Virus record (IMG/VR): IMGVR_UViG_3300001213_000227
Span: 1-25,401 of that record
Length of the DNA stretch: 25,401 nucleotides
Reading direction: 5' to 3' (one strand)
DNA from: a virus
Shown here: positions 16,067-21,997 of the stretch, one piece after another
Layout of the letters: each line of letters begins with the position of its first letter
Numbering within the stretch: position 1 is the first letter of the stretch
Made by a program: the position numbers and the translations under genes
Notes under the pieces: model-generated
What the model was told of the DNA's origin: nothing
The model's input: only the letters and a program-made list of their open reading frames with translations
Database searches by the model: none

Positions 16067-16585
16067 TTAACCCCAAAACTCATCACGGATTTTTGCTAAC
16101 TCTGCCTCAGTGGGGATAGGTTTGGGGGAGACTACCAGCTGTTCAGTGGGTTTGCAGTTGGTGCGATATGCAATAAACTCTTGCTGGTTTTCTTCAATAC
16201 ATTGCCGACATTCCCCGCCTTGTTCAACAGACGGTAATAATTCGCAACGACAACACATTTCAGCAACATCAAGTAGTTGACTACACTCACTACAGGCTTT
16301 TAGCGCCTGTAAGTGAGTTTTGTATTCTTTTCCGGCTAAAGCAATATGTTTACAGCATTTGGTTGAAGTACAGCTGCATGTTGCTGTTACCTCACCATCT
16401 TCTTTACCAAAAATGACTTGATATTGATTACGCATCCCGTTGTGATCCGCACCAACAACAATGAATAAACCAGCCTGCGGGTACTGGCTAATAATCTCAC
16501 AACCTTCTTTCTCCGCACGAGCTAAATGTTTTTCAGCCTGGTCTTTGGTTATATTTTTTAGATATATAGTAGCTAGAGTTAACAT
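16067..16585 (-). CDS. SWIM-type zinc-finger protein
   Basis: 172 residues; ATG preceded by gaaaggaa. Residues 68-80 (TATCSCTSTKCCKH) give the CxC...CxH pattern of a SWIM zinc finger (C70, C72, C78, H80, with a short spacer). This is followed by three further cysteine groups (C98/C101, C111-C114, C126/C129) that could bind another one or two zinc ions. The N-terminal 65 residues (LATIYLKNITKDQAEKHLAR; YQVIFGKEDGEVTATC) resemble the small strand-helix domain that leads many SWIM proteins. SWIM fingers bind DNA or proteins in recombination and transposition systems. Here the protein heads a short cluster with an untranslated leader of about 100 bases. A role in DNA metabolism or host takeover is conjecture. 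Confidence 0.6.
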   Translation of the reverse strand: MLTLATIYLKNITKDQAEKHLARAEKEGCEIISQYPQAGLFIVVGADHNGMRNQYQVIFGKEDGEVTATCSCTSTKCCKHIALAGKEYKTHLQALKACSECSQLLDVAEMCCRCELLPSVEQGGECRQCIEENQQEFIAYRTNCKPTEQLVVSPKPIPTEAELAKIRDEFWG

Positions 16586-16600
16586 GTTATAATTCCTTTC

Positions 16601-16669
16601 GGTAGGGCGTGACGAACGCCTTGTCGTCTACCCGCTTGACTGTTTCCCCAGTGAGGCGGGTTTTGTTTT
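16601..16669. other. Two adjacent hairpins in the divergent leader
   Basis: Hairpin one: GGTAG (16601-16605) with CTACC (16628-16632), enclosing GGCGT (16606-16610) with ACGCC (16616-16620). Hairpin two: CCCGCTTGACT (16631-16641) with AGTGAGGCGGG (16650-16660), one mismatch, followed on the + strand by ttttgtttt. On the + strand the second is a good intrinsic terminator with no gene ahead of it. On the minus strand both lie in the 5' leader of the zinc-finger gene. They share three bases, so they might compete. Confidence 0.5.
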
Positions 16670-16699
16670 GACTTTCTGTCTTACTAATGTCTTACTTAT

Positions 16700-16727
16700 A
16701 TTATACACAAGGACACAGAAAATGCAA
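16700..16727 (-). promoter_or_regulatory. Candidate minus-strand promoter for the zinc-finger cluster
   Basis: On the minus strand TTGCAT (+ strand 16722-16727) and a perfect TATAAT (16700-16705) are 16 bases apart. Transcription would begin near 16693 and give a ~105-base leader containing the hairpins at 16601-16669. The -10 is perfect, the -35 weak. Confidence 0.5.
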
Positions 16728-16758
16728 TAGGTTTTCAGCCGACTTTACAAAATTCGTC

Positions 16759-16798
16759 TTACTATCGTCTTGCCATGATAGTAATTATGTGTTACTAT
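16759..16798 (+). promoter_or_regulatory. Promoter with overlapping operator half-sites before the XRE gene
   Basis: -35 TTGCCA (16770-16775), 17-base spacer, -10 TACTAT (16793-16798). Three half-sites of TTACTAT alternate in direction: TTACTATC (16759-16766), GATAGTAA (16777-16784) and TTACTAT (16792-16798). Adjacent pairs form inverted repeats with 10- and 7-base spacers, and the third contains the -10 box. A repressor bound here would block this promoter. Direct copies of GTCTTACT also occur at about 16677-16697 and 16756-16763. Confidence 0.6.
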
Positions 16799-16842
16799 TG
16801 TCTTATCGGGAATTTAGCAATAAGAACGGAGGTGATGAATCT

Positions 16843-17115
16843 ATGAAACCTTTACAGGAGTGGCGTGATGAACGTGGCTATAGTATTAGAGATTTAGCAG
16901 AATTGAGTGGAGTTTCAAAAAGTACTATCGAAAATATTGAACGAGGTCACAGGTATAACACTCCTGATAAACAACTTGAAATTCAGCCAAGTACTATGAG
17001 AAAGATAGCTGGGATACTAAAAGTGGAAATTATGGAAGTATCACAGTTTGTGCAAACAATTGAACAGAAACGAAAAAAAGAAACCGCACCTCGGATAGCA
17101 GCAATAATTAGCTGA
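16843..17115 (+). CDS. XRE-family (Cro/C1-type) regulator
   Basis: 90 residues from ATG 16843, chosen because GGAGG (16828-16832) lies ten bases ahead; the frame is open farther upstream but that stretch holds the promoter and operators. Residues ~13-35 (YSIRDLAELSGVSKSTIENI) are a typical helix-turn-helix of XRE regulators, followed by PSTMRKIAGILKVEIMEV, the usual fourth and fifth helices. It likely binds the TTACTAT operators directly upstream, controlling its own expression and the divergent cluster. Whether it is the lysogeny repressor or a Cro-like partner cannot be said; a second repressor gene may lie beyond the right edge, ahead of the ImmA-like gene. Confidence 0.85.
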   Translation: MKPLQEWRDERGYSIRDLAELSGVSKSTIENIERGHRYNTPDKQLEIQPSTMRKIAGILKVEIMEVSQFVQTIEQKRKKETAPRIAAIIS

Positions 17116-17176
17116 TAGGTGCGGTTAAGTACACTTGCGTCGGCTTCCACACACGCGCAAGAAGTACACTTTTATT
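17082..17176 (+). repeat. Long hairpin over the XRE stop codon plus direct repeats
   Basis: AACCGCACCT (17082-17091) pairs perfectly with AGGTGCGGTT (17117-17126), spanning the stop codon with a 25-base loop. Directly after it AAGTACACTT occurs twice (17127-17136 and 17162-17171), flanking an inner inverted repeat CTTGCG/CGCAAG (17134-17139, 17156-17161). A short T-run follows (about 17169-17175). It may act as terminator or stabiliser of the upstream transcript; the purpose is not certain. Confidence 0.45.
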
Positions 17177-17267
17177 GTAGCACAAAAGGCATAAATTTAT
17201 GGCAACTGGAAAATTGGTAAGTATCTATTCTATACGTGATCGGAAATGTGTATTTTTGGGGTAGTTG

Positions 17268-17321
17268 TACGTAGTTTCAAAATAATTATTAATATATATA
17301 TAATTTTCTCGATACTACGTA
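17268..17321 (+). promoter_or_regulatory. AT-rich promoter bracketed by an inverted repeat
   Basis: -35 TTCAAA (17276-17281), 17-base spacer, -10 TATAAT (17299-17304). TACGTAGT (17268-17275) abuts the -35 and its inverted partner ACTACGTA (17314-17321) covers the expected start point. The spacing (38 bases between arms) suits looping or two bound dimers. Downstream, the motif GTTT(T)CAAAA seen at the -35 recurs at about 17324. The rest of the ~260-base gap between genes is AT-rich without a convincing gene. Confidence 0.5.
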
Positions 17322-17377
17322 AGAGTTTTCAAAAGTACAGATTTTCAACTCAAACAGAAAGAAAGGCAAAAAACAGT

Positions 17378-18373
17378 ATGCACAAGAAGCTAAATCAATC
17401 TACTATCCGACACTTTCAAAACCGGATAATCAAGTCTCAAGAAACGGTTGAAAACCTATGGGTAAAATACATGGAAGCCGAAGCCGAATGGGAACGCAAT
17501 AACCCTGTCGTTGTTGTAGCAAACGATATACACCTTGTCCCCTTGTTTGAAGGAGGGGTAACAGCGTATTTCAGATACCTTTCTAATCCTTTTACATTTA
17601 ACATGAAGGTATCTGAGCTGCGCGATTTATTAGAGTCAAAACCTCCTTTTACCACAACTAAAAACGGTAAGCTCGTTGCGGGTAGAGGTGAGGACTTTTA
17701 CTTACAACTTCAAACTGGTGATGATGGGGGTGTATGTCGTCATTACAACGAAGCTTTTACAGATTGTGCGGAAGACCGGGCCTGGTTAGCAAAGGAAACC
17801 GGCTGGACAGATGCACAGATTGATTGGCATATTGTACGAGCGGGATTACATTGTTTAGTAGAAGAAAATTCGCTAGAGGGTAAACGCGCCAAAATAACTA
17901 GGTTTGTTGAAGAGGGGTTGCTAGATGCTAAGCAGGCTGAAGAGTTTATAAACGCTGTTCGGTTAGGTAACATCGAGGAAGAAGAAGAACGTCGTTTCAT
18001 TGGTAGATACGAGCGGCAACTTAAACAGCTTGATGAAGAACAACGCAGGTTGGCAAAAGAGTTCGCCAAAGAGGAGCGAGAGACAGAGCGAGAGGCAACT
18101 AGAATGGAAAAGGAGGAAAAACGCCTGGAAAAATTAAAATCAAGCGGGATGCCCAAAACCAAAACTATTGAGAAAGTTTACCAGGCGCTGAAATCAGCAT
18201 GTAACTCCGAATGGATTGTCGACCTGGGTTGGGACAAAATACTTGAACTTGCCGGGGTAAGTAGCCGCACAACACTTTCTAAAGTATTGACCGAACTGAA
18301 AGAAGCTGGAATAGTCCAGGAACTACCTGGCGTTAAAAAGGCAAAGCTTTACAAGATTGTACAAGGATACTGA
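17378..18373 (+). CDS. Coiled-coil protein with C-terminal winged helix; possible replication or partition factor
   Basis: 331 residues from ATG 17378 (aaagg 11 bases ahead); the longer open frame from 17246 runs through the promoter and is not used. The N-terminal ~190 residues are mixed alpha/beta with YFRYLSNPFTFNMKVSELRD and AWLAKETGWTDAQIDWHIVR, the latter resembling helix-turn-helix packing. Residues ~205-270 are a highly charged coiled coil (EEEERRFIGRYERQLKQLDE onward). Residues ~275-331 form a winged helix: KIEKVYQ-like helix, WDKILELAGVSSRTTLSKVL, ELKEAGIVQEL. Winged-helix plus coiled coil occurs in phage replication initiators and regulators. I do not recognise the family. A terminator follows immediately. 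Confidence 0.6.
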   Translation: MHKKLNQSTIRHFQNRIIKSQETVENLWVKYMEAEAEWERNNPVVVVANDIHLVPLFEGGVTAYFRYLSNPFTFNMKVSELRDLLESKPPFTTTKNGKLVAGRGEDFYLQLQTGDDGGVCRHYNEAFTDCAEDRAWLAKETGWTDAQIDWHIVRAGLHCLVEENSLEGKRAKITRFVEEGLLDAKQAEEFINAVRLGNIEEEEERRFIGRYERQLKQLDEEQRRLAKEFAKEERETEREATRMEKEEKRLEKLKSSGMPKTKTIEKVYQALKSACNSEWIVDLGWDKILELAGVSSRTTLSKVLTELKEAGIVQELPGVKKAKLYKIVQGY

Positions 18374-18392
18374 AATCTCATTAGTACAGCAC

Positions 18393-18417
18393 CCCGGCCA
18401 GTGCCGGGTTTTATTTT
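18393..18417 (+). terminator. Intrinsic terminator
   Basis: CCCGGC (18393-18398), loop cagt, GCCGGG (18403-18408), then TTTTATTTT. It ends the transcript of the coiled-coil/winged-helix gene and separates it from the next module. Confidence 0.85.
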
Positions 18418-18494
18418 GCCTTTCTTTGTTGATTCAGGTAAACAGATTGTTTTTAAAAATTAATACATATTTTGCTACAAAGTACGCAAAAAGA

Positions 18495-18524
18495 TTGCAA
18501 AGTTATACTTATGATGGTATAACT
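18495..18524 (+). promoter_or_regulatory. Promoter with embedded palindromic operator
   Basis: -35 TTGCAA (18495-18500), 17-base spacer, -10 TATAAC (18518-18523). AGTTATAC (18501-18508) and GTATAACT (18517-18524) are a perfect 8-base inverted repeat filling the spacer and the -10 box. Further TTATGAT/ATGATAA half-sites follow to about 18550 (ATTATCATTA, CTTATGATAAG). The nearest gene encodes a ribbon-helix-helix protein, which may bind here and control the whole 18.6-20.5 kb operon. Confidence 0.6.
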
Positions 18525-18593
18525 ATTATCATTAGTAAACCTTATGATAAGAAAAACTTATATTAACTAGCAAGATAAAGAAAGGAATTGTAT

Positions 18594-18800
18594 GTGAAGA
18601 TACCTAGAAAGTTAAGTGTGGAATTGCCCACAGAGCTACACGAAATGTTAAGGCGTTCGGCAAAGGCAAACAGGCGGACACTAACAGGCGAAACAATACT
18701 AGCAATCGAAAAGCATTTACAGCTACCCGCCGCCAATGATACAGCGAGTAGCAAGCCCGCCCAGGTGCATCAATCACCTGAAGGGCAAGAGGGAGTATAG
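18594..18800 (+). CDS. Ribbon-helix-helix (Arc-like) DNA-binding protein
   Basis: 68 residues from GTG 18594, chosen because the SD (aagga, 18582-18586) is correctly spaced; TTG 18588 would be too close to it. The segment RKLSVELPTELHEMLRRSA, then KANRRTLTGETILAIEKHLQ, is a classic ribbon-helix-helix: one strand for the DNA groove followed by two helices. Such proteins (Arc, MetJ and plasmid regulators such as CopG) act as dimers on operators with short half-sites. The last ~20 residues are polar and disordered. It is the first gene of the operon containing membrane and secreted proteins and probably represses its own promoter. Confidence 0.8.
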   Translation: MKIPRKLSVELPTELHEMLRRSAKANRRTLTGETILAIEKHLQLPAANDTASSKPAQVHQSPEGQEGV

Positions 18801-18803
18801 CAC

Positions 18804-19253
18804 ATGTTAACGTCTGAGAAATTAGCAGAAATCCAAGAACGGGCGGAAAACGCCTACGACGGCGAAATGAAAATCGTAACAGACTTCGAGACAGGGAAGC
18901 TTGCCCCGCCTTGTATAGTCGTTGAGCTTGGTCGAGAAGAAAGACTAATCGCTGATTTCACAAGCCATGATCTTACGAGCGCGGAGGACGAACAAAACGC
19001 TGAACTATTCCTCCACGCCAGGGGCGATATTCTCGACCTGGTAGCCGAAGTCGAACGCCTGCAACCTCCCAGCTTACACGCTCAGGTTGCACTAGCTGAG
19101 GCAATCGCGGAAGAACAACGGGCGTGCATATCAATCGTTGACAGGATGATTGATAAGACCAAAGGGCGCTTCCTATACGACTTTAGCCCGGCTGAGATGC
19201 AAGAAATTTTGAAAGCTATCAAAAACGCGATTATAGCGCGTGGGGAGGATTGA
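18804..19253 (+). CDS. Ead/Ea22-like phage protein
   Basis: 149 residues, three bases after the RHH stop. The pattern LAEIQERAENAYDGE, then AELFLHARGDILDLVAEVER is that of Ead/Ea22-like proteins: a segment usually ending in I-A-x-A-R-x-D-v-p-x-L-l-x-e-V-e-x-L, here FLHARGDILDLVAEVERL. These proteins are very common in early or accessory regions of temperate phages and have no agreed role. The second half (VALAEAIAEEQRACISIVDR) is a separate helical extension. Its end has the ribosome-binding site of the tiny gene that follows (ggggagg). Confidence 0.7.
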   Translation: MLTSEKLAEIQERAENAYDGEMKIVTDFETGKLAPPCIVVELGREERLIADFTSHDLTSAEDEQNAELFLHARGDILDLVAEVERLQPPSLHAQVALAEAIAEEQRACISIVDRMIDKTKGRFLYDFSPAEMQEILKAIKNAIIARGED

Positions 19254-19255
19254 AC

Positions 19256-19321
19256 ATGCAATATTTAGTTGCGCTAGGGCTTGCGCTTATTTTATTGATA
19301 ATAGCGGCGTTTTTGATATAG
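19256..19321 (+). CDS. Tiny 21-residue membrane peptide
   Basis: ATG 19256 to TAG 19319-19321, with gggGAGG at 19242-19248 as a well-placed ribosome-binding site inside the end of the preceding gene. The product (MQYLVALGLALILLIIAAFL plus I) is almost wholly hydrophobic, enough for exactly one membrane helix. The next gene begins 11 bases later behind its own ggggagg. Size and style resemble small membrane peptides such as those in type I toxins or in membrane complexes (KdpF-like), yet no antisense RNA gene is visible. A real gene is probable by fit between neighbours and the ribosome-binding site. Confidence 0.55.
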   Translation: MQYLVALGLALILLIIAAFLI

Positions 19322-19332
19322 GGGAGGTAAGT

Positions 19333-19806
19333 ATGAAAAAACTATTGCTTTCAGCATTAATTGCTTTGCTCCTGGCGAATATGATGCAGGTCGCGGTCAA
19401 CGCTGACGATTTTGATTTTAATCAGCAAGTAAGTCTATTCGGGGCGACAGGTACGTTGACTTGCGTGACAGACAACGATGCAAGTGAGCCTGACATGAAA
19501 ATTAGAGTTTATTTGCAATTTTTAGCACTGGATGCGGAAAAGGAGGCGCAAATTACCTCTTTAGTGCAAAATTATTCATTATTGGCTTTTTCCGCAGCCG
19601 GTAAGGATAATTTGCTGATTTTCCCAAAATATGCGGAATTTGAAGATTATTACTCGGATACTTATGGGCATGATGTGAGCTTGCTTACAATAGGATTTGA
19701 ACATGTCCCCTCCCTAGTACCGATTACGAATATTCGTTGGAAAATAATTCACGAAAAATATTTACAAGCCTATCCGCTTTTTTGCTCCGCTTTTAGGGGG
19801 AAATAA
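19333..19806 (+). CDS. Secreted protein of unknown function
   Basis: 157 residues from ATG 19333, with ggggagg 7-12 bases ahead; an upstream open frame from 19240 has no such signal. N-terminal KKLLLSALIALLLANMMQVA followed by VNADD is a clear signal peptide with a likely cleavage after Ala-x-Ala (near residue 24). The mature part is mixed (LFGATGTLTCVTDNDASEPD; LSLVQNYSLLAF-like helix; YGHDVSLLTIGFEHVPS) with two Cys residues that could form a disulphide. I recognise no family. It sits between the tiny membrane peptide and a four-helix membrane protein whose ATG overlaps its stop, so it may work with them at the envelope. Confidence 0.65.
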   Translation: MKKLLLSALIALLLANMMQVAVNADDFDFNQQVSLFGATGTLTCVTDNDASEPDMKIRVYLQFLALDAEKEAQITSLVQNYSLLAFSAAGKDNLLIFPKYAEFEDYYSDTYGHDVSLLTIGFEHVPSLVPITNIRWKIIHEKYLQAYPLFCSAFRGK

Positions 19807-20474
19807 TGAAAGAGGAAAAGTCTATTGATTGGCGAAAATTTGTAGCAAGGGCCGCACTTGTACTCTTGGCAGGTAGCGCCGCTTATGGGGTCTATGCCTT
19901 TTCCGAGCTATTTACACCCTGGCCTATTGCCGCGCTGACTGCAATCAGCTTTGAGGCTTGCTATGTGGGACTGGCCTGCTTATCCGAATTGACAGAACAG
20001 CAAAAGATTGTAGCAAACCGGATAGCTGTTTGGGCGGTCATTGTGTCAATTATTTACAACAGCATTGCCGCCGTTGCCCACTTATCCTCAAAGTCTTTTG
20101 TCAATCTGGACATTACCGCCGTGTGGGGATTGGCTATAATGCACGGGCTACCGCTGGCTTTAACCGGCTACTTCTTGTCAAATCTTTTGCTCCACTCTGA
20201 TAACCCGGTTGGCAAAGAAATTGAGCCTAGCCTTGACAATCACACTTTGCCAGAAACTGACAAAAGTGAGGCTGTTAGCTACTCAATTCCTGACAAAGAA
20301 TTACCCGCGGGTGAACCAACCGAAATAGCGGCTTTATTGGCCGAAACAGAGCCAATCCAGGTCGAGCAAAAGACCTGCGCCGCTGAAGGGTGCGGTGAGA
20401 TGGCCCGGCCACGTGGTAAATATTGCAGTGACACTTGTCGTCAAAAGGCTTTTAGAGCAGCTAAATCCGCATAG
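19806..20474 (+). CDS. Four-helix membrane protein with C-terminal zinc finger
   Basis: 222 residues; its ATG shares a base with the preceding TAA (TAATG). Hydrophobic helices at about 12-32, 39-60, 70-92 and 104-130, including a loop with YNSIAAVAHL and a helix start IMHGLPLALTGYF. This pattern (N..AH between helices 3 and 4, H-x-x-P in helix 4) resembles the DUF2637-type membrane proteins found with conjugative elements of actinomycetes. An acidic linker (~135-185) leads to a zinc finger at 191-213: C191, C196, C207, C211 in CAAEGCGEM ... YCSDTCRQKAF, a finger seen alone in many phage proteins. The zinc finger would lie in the cytoplasm if the N terminus does too. It may bind DNA near the membrane; that is inference. 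Confidence 0.6.
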   Translation: MKEEKSIDWRKFVARAALVLLAGSAAYGVYAFSELFTPWPIAALTAISFEACYVGLACLSELTEQQKIVANRIAVWAVIVSIIYNSIAAVAHLSSKSFVNLDITAVWGLAIMHGLPLALTGYFLSNLLLHSDNPVGKEIEPSLDNHTLPETDKSEAVSYSIPDKELPAGEPTEIAALLAETEPIQVEQKTCAAEGCGEMARPRGKYCSDTCRQKAFRAAKSA

Positions 20475-20477
20475 AAA

Positions 20478-20500
20478 AAGCCAGGCTTTTGACCTGGCTT
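20478..20500. terminator. Hairpin after the membrane protein operon
   Basis: AAGCCAGG (20478-20485), loop of seven, CCTGGCTT (20493-20500): eight perfect pairs. A T-run follows only on the minus strand (the A-run before the stem), so as an intrinsic terminator it suits the minus direction; on + it may be weak. The remaining ~115 bases up to the ATPase gene hold no gene that I can support. Confidence 0.5.
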
Positions 20501-20617
20501 ATCCGTTCCAGCCGCGTTACTCTCACGGGGCAATCACTGATCTGGGTTGCTTTGAACATCCCAGACTTACCAAAGAATATCATAAAAGCAAAGAAACGAA
20601 TGATAGAGGTGTGTTAG

Positions 20618-21997
20618 ATGAAGGTTATTTATGTAGGGGGAGTGGCAATAGCAATCGTTTTTTCTATTGGTTTTATGATTGCCCTCGGCCCGATGCTACC
20701 GCTAGTTGGCTGGATTACTTTTGGGCTGATCTGGCTTATTGCCGCTGGTATGGCCGTTGTGATCGGTCGCCGTTACTGGATAAAAGGCACGGTAGAATTA
20801 TTAAACGCTCAAAAAATCCACGCTGATAATTCCGCAATTCTTATGAAAAATCAAATTCTAGCCTTACCTGCTGGAAACATCGGGTACGGTACGATCAGTA
20901 ACCTTCACACCTACCGGGCCGATGGTAACACGCCTGGGATGTTGCCGTTACAACAGCAAACGCAAATTGTAACGCCACAGCTACCGTTACAGTCTCAACA
21001 ACAAACCGTAACGGCTGAACAGGCCGTGCGAAAACTTCAGCGTGACAGCCTATCATGGTTTTTCGGGGTAGATGAAAACGGGCAAGATGTAACGGCAAAG
21101 ATCGAAGAAAGCGTTCACGTGCTAAACGTCGCTGGATCAGGCCAGGGTAAAACGACGCTAACAGCTAACCTGTTATACCAGCTGGTTATGTGTAACGATA
21201 GTCGTCTTTACCGTTTGATGATTGCCGACATTAAAGGAACGCTCGTTCGCCCGTTTCAGCCCTGGTGTAACACTTCAGGAATGAAGCCAAACGACTATGT
21301 AACGATAATCCAGAAGGCCCGTAACATCACTGAGAAACGGATGGCTAAAGATGCGCGTTACGGCACTGCAAAGGGCGAAGATTTAGTGTTAATCGTTTTA
21401 GAGGAAGCGTTAGCCGTTCGCGCTATGATGGACGAGTCACAGCTTGAGAGTTATTCAGCCAACCTGAATATCGTTGCAACTAACGGTAGGGAATATGGGG
21501 TTTTCTTACTCGCCTGCGCTCAAATCGACTATACCGAAAAAGCGTTTCGCGTTTCAAAGGCGTTATTTATGACCCGGTTAGCCGGGGCATTCCCGCCGAC
21601 TGCCGCTAACAGCATGGGATTTTACGATTACCCGTTAGTAAAACGACTCTGGCAGGAAAAGAAACGCGGTCAGTTTATGCTTGAAGGGCCGGACGGTAGC
21701 CGTTTGTTCCAAGTGCCCCGGCTAGACATGAAAAACGGCGAACTCGACACGCTGTTACAGGCAGTAATTCGACCTGCCGTTACACCTGTAACAGAGGATG
21801 AAACGGAAAACTATATAGAAGTGCAACTTCCACTGGCTCAGGATGAGGTACGAGCGACCGCATATTATTATAACAACGGTTGGACTACGGCCCGGCAACT
21901 AGCCGCCAAAATGACCGAAGCCGGGCGGCAATGTGGCAAAGATAAAGCCCTACGGCTTATCGAAGAAGCTAAACGACAAGGCTTAATTAACGAGTAG
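20618..21997 (+). CDS. FtsK/TraB-like membrane ATPase (DNA translocase)
   Basis: 459 residues, with agaggtg before the ATG. Two membrane helices (about 3-23 and 28-49), a Gln/Pro-rich linker (108-130), then a RecA-like ATPase: Walker A GSGQGKTT (173-180), ADIKGTL (203-209), Walker B region LVLIVLEEA (256-264) with Glu in place of the usual Asp, and the sensor-type Gln in FLLACAQ (296-302). Residues ~405-459 (YYYNNGWTTARQLAAKMTEA ... RLIEEAKRQGLINE) form a winged helix as at the end of FtsK and TraB. Such proteins pump double-stranded DNA across or along membranes. It is shorter than chromosomal FtsK and similar in size to TraB of actinomycete elements. Codon use is odd, with many ACG, GTA and CGT codons and the repeated GTAAC/GTTAC motif. 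Confidence 0.75.
   Translation: MKVIYVGGVAIAIVFSIGFMIALGPMLPLVGWITFGLIWLIAAGMAVVIGRRYWIKGTVELLNAQKIHADNSAILMKNQILALPAGNIGYGTISNLHTYRADGNTPGMLPLQQQTQIVTPQLPLQSQQQTVTAEQAVRKLQRDSLSWFFGVDENGQDVTAKIEESVHVLNVAGSGQGKTTLTANLLYQLVMCNDSRLYRLMIADIKGTLVRPFQPWCNTSGMKPNDYVTIIQKARNITEKRMAKDARYGTAKGEDLVLIVLEEALAVRAMMDESQLESYSANLNIVATNGREYGVFLLACAQIDYTEKAFRVSKALFMTRLAGAFPPTAANSMGFYDYPLVKRLWQEKKRGQFMLEGPDGSRLFQVPRLDMKNGELDTLLQAVIRPAVTPVTEDETENYIEVQLPLAQDEVRATAYYYNNGWTTARQLAAKMTEAGRQCGKDKALRLIEEAKRQGLINE

Noticed and set aside
17199-17263. 20-residue frame from ATG 17199 in the gap after the XRE gene
   Set aside because: Weak ribosome-binding sequence, composition without any clear feature, and it ends in the promoter region of the next gene; no support beyond being open.
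17743-18162. Antisense Ser-rich frame (139 residues) opposite the coiled-coil gene
   Set aside because: Its Ser/Arg/Leu composition simply reflects the complement of Glu/Lys codons in the coiled coil on the + strand.
20478-20500. Strong + strand intrinsic terminator after the membrane protein gene
   Set aside because: The stem is perfect but no T-run follows on the + strand; the T-run is on the minus side, so I list it only as a hairpin with uncertain direction.
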